A stretch of DNA of 64,000 nucleotides, taken from NCBI GenBank assembly GCA_010405405.1, contig MU004235.1:634538-698537 (forward strand), written 5' to 3'. Shown here one piece after another: positions 56,200 through 64,000 of the stretch. Position 1 is the first letter of the stretch; each line of letters opens with the position of its first letter. Under the pieces are notes generated by a model that was not told the DNA's origin, made no database searches, and was given only the letters and a program-made list of their open reading frames with translations. The translations under genes and the position numbers were made by a program. This DNA comes from Microthyrium microscopicum. Lineage: Eukaryota; Ascomycota; Dothideomycetes; Microthyriales; Microthyriaceae.

Positions 56200-56610
56200 C
56201 TTTTTGAATTATTCTAATAGGCTATTCTGCTTTATAGACTAAGAGCTTCCTTCTAAAGCTTTTAAATCAACATTCTATCTTTTTGTTAAATATAACTTAG
56301 TAAGGCTATTACTAAGTTAGTGAAGATATCGCTAAAATAGCAAGATAGAGAAACTTTAGTAGCTATTTTACTAGTTTAGCTTAGTAGCCTACTAAGTTAG
56401 TAAGGCTTTTACTAAATTAGTAGGAAAAATATTACTCGCTATAACTTATTAAATATGCGTTAGCCAAAAAGTAATTTCTCGCTTTAAGCTTAACTATAGT
56501 TAACCATAATAACTAAAAAAGGCCAAAATAAAATTCTAAAGAAGCTAAAAGATAGCTTATGTTTTATATACTTTATAGATGCATAAATATTAGGTAAAAG
56601 CTATATAATG
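56200..56610. repeat. AT-rich, TA-rich island with degenerate TTAGTAAG-type repeats
   Basis: Composition falls sharply to mostly A and T over about 400 bases. Words such as ACTAAGTTAGTAAGGC and TTACTAAATTAGTAGG recur in altered form (near 56295-56340 and 56390-56425), and CpG is almost absent. This is what repeat-induced point mutation leaves of a transposon in filamentous ascomycetes. No ends, terminal repeats or coding remnants are visible, so the source element cannot be named. Confidence 0.65.
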
Positions 56611-56695
56611 GGGGCGTAGAGGTATGATTTATGTCGATTCGCTATTTTGTGGTTTCTAGTTTTTGGTGTTCTCTAATGTTGCCGGGTAGGCCGCA

Positions 56696-56914
56696 ATGCG
56701 CTTCCGTACTCAACCTAAATTTAATGGATTCATCTTTCCCAAGACAACGCTTGTCAACTCCTATGCGCGCCAGGAAGATGAGGAAGATGAAGAGCACAGC
56801 TCGCCAAACTTCTGTGCCAGCTGTGAAGTGCCAACATCTACAGAAGAATACTACTGCTCTTATGCTTGTAGAAATGCGGACTTAGAGAATTCGGTCTTGT
56901 CTACTTCAGAATGA
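56696..56914 (+). CDS. Small Cys-rich protein, Ecl1-like
   Basis: This ORF of 72 residues carries a compact Cys motif, FCASCEVPTSTEEYYCSYAC followed by RNADLENS. The spacing CxxC-x(10)-CxxxC and the CRxADLE ending resemble the zinc-binding Ecl1 family (extenders of chronological lifespan in fission yeast), which are short nuclear proteins linked to nutrient and stress survival. The N-terminal 30 residues (MRFRTQPKFNGFIFPKTT) do not match anything I know. It begins within 100 bases of the AT-rich island, so an upstream exon or a truncated gene is possible. The assignment rests on one motif. Confidence 0.5.
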   Translation: MRFRTQPKFNGFIFPKTTLVNSYARQEDEEDEEHSSPNFCASCEVPTSTEEYYCSYACRNADLENSVLSTSE

Positions 56915-57390
56915 TGACGTTGTTGGTCATTCACTTCCTCTGACGTATGATACCCTGAAGAGGCGTAGTGATTCGTGAGCGTGGGCTGGTTCTATGCTGT
57001 CTTAGACGCGAGGCTCAATGAAAATTGGCTTTCCATGCAAACTTGAATGATTAGGAGGTCGAACGAGATATTGGGCTGCTCATAGTGCCATCCCTTGTTT
57101 ACCTAGATTCCAAACTAGTACACTCCCGGGAATCTAAGCTGCAAAACTGATTGCCTGCATCAATAACTCGCGTTATGACTCTTCCGTTGTGCCGAGTTCG
57201 TCCAGTCGTAAAATATAATCAATAGATGAAGTTGGAGAGACGACTCAGCGTGGAACAGCCGCGCTATGGAGTATCAAGCGCGCGTCTAATACATATCTTT
57301 CTTTGCATTGGCCTAAGCTTGCTCTCATTCACAATTTTGTGATCACCGTCAAACAGGCCAGAAACACGGAAGGAGGACTTTTCAGATATC
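56915..57390. other. Intergenic, 0.5 kb
   Basis: This is the 3' UTR of the Ecl1-like gene and the promoter of the Tim17-like gene. Nothing else was seen. Confidence 0.55.
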
Positions 57391-58086
57391 ATGGCTGCCC
57401 CTGTGCCGCAGAGCCCTCCTCCTGAGGGCTATGTGCTCGTTGGCGAGGCCGACGACCACACATTCAAACCCAAAGAAGGCCCCGATCATAGCCAGCGCTT
57501 GTCACTTGAACCGGCCGGACGCATTCCCGCCTTCCTCACCTTTGGCTTTGTCTTTGGCGGCATCTTAGGACTTGCCAACGAGTACCGCCGCGCTAGCCTT
57601 CGATTTCGAGCCGAAAACGCACACAGATTACCACGATCCGAGAAGAATTGGTTCTTTTACCACCGCGCGAAATCAAACTATGCTCTCGCAGCCGCAATGC
57701 CGACGGGCGCGAAATGGGGTCTACGCACATCTGGCATGACTCTCCTATTTCTGTTGATTGAGCAAGGGTTGGATGCTGCGAGAGGCGGCACAAGCAAAGA
57801 TTTTCTTAGTTCCACCGCAGCAGGCTTCGCGTTTGGTGGTGTATACAGTCTTTGGCGTACGTTTATTCAAGCTCTATGTGGCAGATAAAACTAACTTCAG
57901 GCAGGTCGCTTTGACTTGAGAATGTCGAGGCGATATATGTCCCTTGGGGCCAAGGGTGGCTTGATAATGGGCCTAGCACAAGATCTTCATGGCTACGCGA
58001 TGGGAAGGCACTTGTTCTATGTGGATTACATCAAGAAAATATTTGGCATTGCGGAATCTTCTGACACCACGGATATGACTGCTTGA
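57391..58086 (+). CDS. Tim17/Tim22/Tim23-like membrane protein
   Basis: Exons 57391-57856 and 57905-58086 join (SLWRRFDLRMSRRY) to 215 residues. Four hydrophobic segments carry the small-residue spacing typical of the Tim17 family: FLTFGFVFGGILGLANEYRR, a middle pair around WGLRTSGMTLLFLLIEQGLD and AAGFAFGGVYSLW, and LGAKGGLIMGLAQDLHGY. The N-terminus is Pro-rich and acidic rather than a presequence, as in family members inserted without cleavage. Family members form mitochondrial inner-membrane translocases or, in divergent cases, other organelle membrane proteins. This one is a divergent fungal member and its partner complex is not evident. It converges with the SDR gene, 64 bases apart. 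Confidence 0.7.
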
Positions 58087-58150
58087 GACTTTCAGCTACC
58101 AACTCTGCCTAATCTGCTCTGAGGTCGCCAGCTATCTGACAACTACAATT

Positions 58151-58915
58151 TTACCATGGAATCTCTCCACCGGACGAGGAAAGCTCGAAGAACTTGCCAT
58201 TCATGGTCTCAAATGTACCCGTCGTGGCTGCTTCAAATATGTCTTTGGCGCCATCTCTTGCTTCTCGAACTCCTGCATGTTCGTTCAGATTCGTTGCGCA
58301 ATATCCAGGGCTGGTAGTGACGATGGCTATGTTTTGACCATCCAATTCTTTGATTTTGTACCATGTCAGCAGGTTCAAAGCCGATTTCGTTAACGAATAA
58401 GGCTCGTAGAGCTTCTGCATGGCCCTCCACAGTTTGGTCTTGTCTTGCGCCAGGGTGACACTACCCAAGCTGGAAGAAACATTGACAATACGGCGACCAG
58501 GAGCAGAGGCGGTGGACTTTTGCAGGAGTGGAACAAAAGCGTCAATGACAAGATTGGTGCCTATAACGTTGGAGTTGTATGCGGTCGCCATCTTTTCGCG
58601 GAGAGTTTTCTGGCCGTTGGCGAGCCCAGTATGCGCCGCGTTGTTTATGAGTATGTCGATGTGACCGAACTTGCTATCAACAAGCTTAGCGGCTGCTGCA
58701 ATGCTGTCGTCATTGTCGAGATCGATGGACAAAGGCTCAATCAGGGAGGCGTCGATGGTGTTGTCTTCCGTCAAGATCTTTTGGACGGCGTCTCTGGCCT
58801 TCTCTTCACTACGTGCGCCGAGCAGTACTTTGTACCCAGCTTGGGCTAGCTGTTTAACAGTTTGGTATCCTAGTCCGGTATTCCCGCCGGTCAGAAGCAC
58901 GAGTAGGGTGGTCAT
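58151..58915 (-). CDS. Short-chain dehydrogenase/reductase
   Basis: This is a single exon of 254 residues with all classical SDR marks: the cofactor motif TGGNTGLG at 9-16, the NNAAH segment at 91-95, catalytic Asn115, Ser in VNVSSS at 147-149, and Tyr173-x3-Lys177 (YSLTK). A basic residue in LLGARSEEKAR after strand 2 suggests NADPH preference, which is inference. The late segment SPGYCATNLN is the usual cofactor-binding loop. The substrate cannot be read from sequence. It is divergent from the Gfo/Idh/MocA gene, with 868 bases between starts. Confidence 0.92.
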   Translation of the reverse strand: MTTLLVLLTGGNTGLGYQTVKQLAQAGYKVLLGARSEEKARDAVQKILTEDNTIDASLIEPLSIDLDNDDSIAAAAKLVDSKFGHIDILINNAAHTGLANGQKTLREKMATAYNSNVIGTNLVIDAFVPLLQKSTASAPGRRIVNVSSSLGSVTLAQDKTKLWRAMQKLYEPYSLTKSALNLLTWYKIKELDGQNIAIVTTSPGYCATNLNEHAGVREARDGAKDIFEAATTGTFETMNGKFFELSSSGGEIPW

Positions 58916-59783
58916 TATTCTGTTTTTTGGGAGACGAAGATGAGTTGCATCGTTGGTAGAACGTGGGGTCCGCTATCTTTTATAGTCTACCAATTTGAAT
59001 GAGCCTTGCAAGAAAACTGGTTGATCGATCTCCGTTGGGAATTCCATTTGCGTCAATACTCAGCCATGGTCTGGTACATTTGCAGAGGACACCTGGTAGA
59101 CCCTGGAATTAAAAGCTTGCAACAGAATTGTTGACCTTAAATCCTACCAATGGGCCTTAGAGCTAGCTTAGACAATACACCGGGAATCGAGTTCAAAGCC
59201 GAATTCCATGTCAGAGTCTCGTGGATTGGTTCCTGTCATGAGCATAAATAATGACAAGCCATGCATGGAGGTTTTTTTGTTAATAAATAGCAATGCAGGT
59301 TTCTCCTCATGGCTATTGGCTTGTGGCCCTGCACAGGGCCTACTAGAAGTCGGAATTCAACTCGGACTTGATTCTTCGAAATCCAAAGCGTCATTCTTCC
59401 ACTGGCGGAGTTAATGGCCCCGGATTTTGCCATGTCCGCTGTCCCTTTCGTATGGAGCGGAATATCTATCAGGCTAGCTGCAAGGCTGAACGATCAATCC
59501 GTGATCGGCCGCTGTCAATCTGTTCGGGCCAATCCTTCAGCACAACGCTCCTAAAGCACTTGAGAAATCTAAATTGGAAGTGGGTGTTGCACCAATGAAC
59601 AGACTCAGGTTGTCCTTTTTGAATGACAATTTGGAGCTCTGCACTATTCACTAACTATTATTTATCACGGTTGTAAGTGCGAGGTCATAGAATCCTGCCA
59701 CACATCAGTGCGGGGACTTGGAAGGTATCAAGATCTCACTGGGGTTTGGTTCGACCATCAGATCACGTCTAACATATAACAAC
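58916..59783. promoter_or_regulatory. Divergent promoter region, SDR / Gfo-Idh-MocA
   Basis: The 868 bases lie between two divergent oxidoreductase genes. Short ORFs here (60-76 codons) have no recognisable product. No specific site is claimed. Confidence 0.5.
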
Positions 59784-61310
59784 ATGACCAAGAAACGATA
59801 TGCCATCGTTGGCACAGGCAGTCGATCCGCGTTCTACTATAATGCGATTGCCTCCAAATATGAATCATCCTCGCAGCTGGTTGGACTTTGCGATACCAAT
59901 CAAACCAGGATGAAATTCGCCAACTCGGAACTGGCTAAGCTTGGTTACGATCCAGTGCCAACATTCCTCGCTACTGACTTTGATCGGATGATTGCTGAGC
60001 AGAAGCCAGATGAGATAATTGTTACCACAGTCGATCGAACACATAACACGTACATCGTCAGAGCATTAGAGCTTGGATGCGGCATCATCACGGAAAAACC
60101 GATGACTATTGATGCTCCTCGATGCAAAGAAATATGCGATGCAGTACAACAAACAGGGCAAAAAGTCCGCGTCGCGTTCAATTACAGATACTCCCCTCAC
60201 AACACAAAGGTCTACGACTTGATCCAGTCTGGGGCAATTGGAACGGTCACTAGCGTTCACTTCGAGTGGCTCTTAAATACATCACACGGTGCCGACTATT
60301 TTAGAAGATGGCATAGAGACAAACGCAACACTGGCGGATTACTTGTTCACAAATCAAGTCATCATTTTGACCTGGTCAACTACTGGCTCCAGACACGCCC
60401 TCAGACCGTGTACGCTCAGGGCCATCTGATGTTCTACGGTAAAGAGAATGCGGAAAAGCGCGGCATCACCACATTCTATAACAGGTCACACGGAAGCGAA
60501 GTGGCTAAAACAGACCCTTTTGCGATACATATGGAACAGCATCCAAAGCTCAAGGCTTTATATCTTGATGCTGAACACGAAGATGGGTATCTCAGAGACC
60601 AAAGCGTGTTCGGAGACGGAATCAGCATTGAAGATACTATGAACGTCATGGTCAAGTATCAGAATGGCGCAGTCATGACATATAGTTTGACTGCATATGC
60701 GCCTTGGGAAGGGTTCCGGGTCAACTTCAACGGAACCAAAGGCCGATGGCAGATGGAGGTAAGGTTCTACCGTGTTGAATCTCATATCTCGATGACTTTC
60801 GAAATATACCCTGCCCGGTGGTGCTATCCAGCGCGTTCATTGGCTCCCATAGAAAGTGTTTCTGATGGGGTGCTGTGGTTGCCACCAAATGCGCTGGGAG
60901 TTTCACTGTTTTACGGTCTTACGCCGACAAGGTCAAATGACCTTTTCAGGACGTATTAGCTCTGCGTGTAATGTTAGGCTAATACATTACAGGTGGTAGA
61001 AAACAGCTATGTCAGTTCTGGAGGAAAACAAACAGCGGAAGGTTCCTTGAAACATAAAAGCATTCTTCTCCGTCCCCTTTTCGAGAAGCCTCAAGAGATT
61101 GCGATCGCAGAGGGCACAGGATCTCATGGAGGCGGTGATGCTGTTCTGCTGGAAGATCTATTCGGCAATGCGTCTGATGATTATAAACGTGCGGCAGATC
61201 ATATCGATGGAGCATGGAGTATTGCGACTGGAATAGCTGCAAACACGAGTATCGCCACGGGGCAGCCAGTAGTAGTCGCTGACCTCCTACAAATTCCCGA
61301 AAGAAGTTAG
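59784..61310 (+). CDS. Gfo/Idh/MocA-family NAD(P)-dependent oxidoreductase
   Basis: Exons 59784-60758 and 60993-61310 give 430 residues. The family oxidises or reduces sugars, inositols and related alcohols. The Rossmann fold starts at once (YAIVGTGSRS, 6-15), the EKP motif is at 104-106 (ITEKPMTID), and the catalytic-domain segment reads GGLLVHKSSHHFDLVNYWL, with a Lys-x3-His arrangement. The join GRWQME to VVENSYVSSG is natural for the family. The intron is 234 bases, four times the local norm, and its donor side stays open for 67 codons to a stop at 60959, so an alternative shorter isoform of 391 residues is possible. The ATG at 59784 is preferred over an upstream in-frame ATG at 59718 because it sits directly before the Rossmann fold. 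Confidence 0.88.
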
Positions 61311-62182
61311 ATTGATCTTGAATAAACGCGGCCGTTTGTCCATCCTTTCTTGCTCAGACTGGCGAAATATATGGCCCCATCCCATCAACAGCAATGTCTG
61401 CCACTCACCCTGATAAACAAAAGATGGTTCATTTCCCATTGTATTCAATGAATTGTCAAAGAACTCAACGTCTTCCTTGGGAAAAAAAACACGCGGTAGC
61501 ACTAATGGTGAATATCGTAGTGAATGGGCAAGACACTTATTTTGCCAATCCGTTATGAGTACGAGATGAGGTGACAGCATCCTAGAGCAAACGATCCATA
61601 GCCATGATCAGGTACAGATAGTGCTTTTGTCCTTGGCTTGATTATGAGTCCAATCTAACAGGAGGAAGCAGTATAAGGGATCAAGCCTAGTTGTTATTGA
61701 AGTACCTAGCTCTGTGCATAAAAACGCGGAGCCAACAGGCGGAAGCAGCTCGTCAGCTCCATATTCTTGTTCTTCTGCTGGCACGCCTTGCTTGCAAACT
61801 CATATGAAGCAGCATGCTTCTGTATACATGGCATCATAATATTCTGTCCGGCCGGTGGACCGAAATATGAAAGTTGTTGCTTTGCAACGTTCCTCGCAAC
61901 CTACCAGGCAACGGCAAACGCAACATGATGGATTCGCTCATGCCTGTAACCTTTGAACTGCCGCAAATTCCCTTAGATTGGAGAGAAAAAGATCCGAAAT
62001 GTGGTGTCGACCCTGAGCCAGCCTGAGATATTAAAACACATAACCACCGTGCCAGACATGCGAAATTGTAGATTTTGAAAAAATCGAAACTAGATGCTAG
62101 TGCTGTCGTCGCTCATGAAGATCAGTATGATAGCAAATATTCATTTGGCCGTCTCGTCATGGCGGAGGGCCCTGTACCGATG
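61311..62182. other. Intergenic, 0.9 kb
   Basis: This holds the 3' UTR of the oxidoreductase and of the DUF2841 gene from the right. Nothing else is supported. Confidence 0.55.
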
Positions 62183-64000
62183 TCATGAAAGCCAGTGATA
62201 GTGGCCGTCCAGTCGATAATAGCTTCGTGTAATAGCGGGAGGAATTGGAGAATTCATCTGTGAATTTGGAACCTCATATAGGGTAGGCTGTGTTTGCTGA
62301 TAGTCTGTGCTAGGATAGGTGATTCGATGGGACTGGGTAAAGTGATGCTCTGGTATAGCCAAGTTATTTGGAAGATGTTCCCCTCCCGTCATGATTGGGA
62401 CACATTCACCAAACGAGGAATTCGCGCTATTTGTGTAAACTGTATTGCTCCAAGCCTCATCTGGAGCGTAATGTGAAAGCGGTGGCATCGATGTCATCTG
62501 GTCCAAACCGGGAGCCATGATTGTACCGGTATGGAGACAACCTTGTGGACTCACATCCTCCAATGTGTTGGGAAGATGATGCAAGGTGTCCACAACCAAA
62601 TCCATCCTTCTCGTGTGTGGGAGCTCGGGTAGTGCTGGGTGATGGAGCTCAATTGCGCCATGTTCTGAAACCGAGTCCGATAATTGCGTGTTGGTTTGCG
62701 TGTCCAAGATGAGGCTTCGGTATTCCCCTCGAGGAACCGATCGTGCCCGGGTAGATCGCGGAAGCCTCCTTTTGACCCACTTGCGTCTTAAAGGGGCTAC
62801 GGAGTTGGAGCCACCAGGTCTATTCTCCGAAAGCTCTTGGGATGAGGTTGAAGATGAGCTTGAAGGAGAAGAAACGCTACCAAAGTCTGATAATTCGGCT
62901 TCGTTATGAGATCTTTTCCTGGCTGCGGTGTCCTTGACGGTCGAGGTAGGCTCTTTTTCGCACAAAGTCGATTCCGTAAGACCAATGTTGCCATTGCCAT
63001 CTTCTAGAGACTCCTCTTTCACCTTGACTCTGGTAGACCTTCTCCCACCGACCCTTACGCACTTTGATTGTAACGTAATGTGAACCTTGTCAGTGAGATC
63101 TAGGTAGAGAAAATGAGCTCCGACCAAGATGTTCGATCAAAGTGAAACTTACCAGTATAGTCATTCAAGGCGTCTTGTATTTTGTTGCAGACAACACAGA
63201 GCTGTTTCAGAGCTTCCTTCCAGGCCTGGGCGCTTTCCCTTCTTTTTTGAATCTGCTCATCTCCCAAGTCTTTTGAGTTTGCATAGACCACATCGTTCTC
63301 AAGGGTTGGAATGATATGGACAATCTCACTAGTCAGCTTTTCCATGGCTGTAGTTTGATGCTTCACTTTCAAGCCTTCGTCTTCAAGTACAAACCAGAGC
63401 AGATGAGCTCCGAGTTGTTGACATTCATCCTTGTGCAGATGGTCTGGCTCCTTGTGCCGAATAGCCTTTGGCCACCAGGGCGGCTCTTGCATTCCACCTT
63501 CTCCTACGGCTCGACGTCTTTTGGAGCCTTTTTTCCGCTCCTCTTCATCTGAGTTGACATAAGGCCACTTCTTCTGCTTGTTGGGCTCGATAAACTTGAT
63601 GCTGATCTTTAGTAATGGCTTGACAACATTTTGAGGCATTCTTTGGAAAGATTCGAAAAAGAATTGGTTGAGTCCATCTTTGTCGTCTAGTCGGATACTT
63701 CGTCTTATTGGAGGCGCCTGCTGTGCGGGAACTGCTTTGGTACGGCGCTTCTCTGGCTCTGGGGAGACAACCGACCTTTTGAGGTCGACTGTGGGTTCCC
63801 GTAAACTTCTCTTCGACGGTTTTGCGGTCGAAAGACCTGGCGTTTTATGAAAGTTTGGTGTTGGGACAGAGTACATTGATGTCAAAGGATCAGCAACCAG
63901 GGTTCGAGAGTCGTTAGCTCTGTTGGGGACTAAGAGGTTTAGTTGATTCAGAGAAGACAGGGAACTGCAATAATATTTACCAGGTTGATCAACAACAGGC
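62183..64000 (-). CDS. DUF2841 / YDR124W-like helical-bundle protein (5' end outside window)
   Basis: The minus-strand frame is open to the right edge, so the N-terminus lies beyond the window. Two exons are visible: 64000-63153 and 63099-62183, about 588 residues. The conserved domain lies in the first: FFFESFQRMPQNVVKPLLKI, IKFIEPNKQKKWPY, then EPPWWPKAIRHKEPDHLHKDE and further helices to DALNDYTD across the intron. The PPWWP-x(4)-HKEPDHL block is the hallmark of fungal DUF2841, shared with proteins of the Aspergillus subtelomeric hrmA-associated cluster and yeast YDR124W. The basic run (RKKGSKRRRA) and Ser-rich tail suggest a nuclear protein. The C-terminal 280 residues are disordered, His/Pro/Thr-rich. 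The molecular function is unknown. Confidence 0.88.

Noticed and set aside
1-64000. CRISPR arrays, rRNA genes, intact transposons, prophage-like or operon structures
   Set aside because: None was seen; the window is ordinary eukaryotic nuclear DNA with single-gene transcription units.

Overview
The window is nuclear DNA of a filamentous ascomycete (Pezizomycotina); the class cannot be fixed from sequence alone. The reasons are short introns (mostly 44-70 nt, GT-AG, with CTAAC/CTGAC-type branch sites), compact genes on both strands, and fungal-restricted families: a Zn2Cys6 transcription factor, an HsbA-type surface protein, a DUF2841 protein, a secreted intradiol dioxygenase, an Ecl1-like peptide and an SREBP-cleaving type signal peptide peptidase. 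One AT-rich, TA-rich island (about 56.2-56.6 kb) looks like mutated repeat DNA. I resolved about 26 genes, joining exons by hand from splice signals and reading-frame continuity. All exon joins are predictions.

Layout. 0-9.4 kb: C-terminus of an unrecognised protein, peroxisomal malate synthase, a low-complexity protein and a Mn-type CDF transporter. 9.9-15.7 kb: an AhpD-like protein, a Zn2Cys6 regulator and a membrane protein with an AT-hook. 16.5-21 kb: 2-methylcitrate dehydratase, exosome subunit Rrp43 and an unknown gene with a six-base first exon. 22.9-26.9 kb: a ferric reductase and a BLOC-1 Cnl1-like coiled coil. 28.2-35.4 kb: signal peptide peptidase divergent from an Ent3-type epsin, then a Sur1-type inositolphosphoceramide mannosyltransferase. 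37-40.7 kb: ribosomal protein L41 (25 codons) divergent from the cohesin-release factor Wapl. 41.7-48.5 kb: a secreted tyrosinase facing a secreted intradiol dioxygenase, then an HsbA protein. 50.8-56.1 kb: RNase III (Rnt1) divergent from an unusual Cdc24-like RhoGEF. 56.7-64 kb: an Ecl1-like peptide, a Tim17-like protein, a short-chain dehydrogenase divergent from a Gfo/Idh/MocA oxidoreductase, and a DUF2841 protein running off the end.

How genes may work together. Most are independent housekeeping genes. Malate synthase (C2, glyoxylate cycle) and methylcitrate dehydratase (C3, propionate) both serve carbon recovery from fatty acids but are 12 kb apart. The tyrosinase/intradiol dioxygenase pair is the clearest possible functional unit: both are predicted secreted and both act on phenol or catechol chemistry. 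The SDR and Gfo/Idh genes share one promoter region. The most unusual protein is the RhoGEF. It has an N-terminal helical region resembling the fungal domain found on STAND/cell-death proteins, then Cdc24-calponin, DH and PH, no PB1, and an apparent single-base frameshift near its start.
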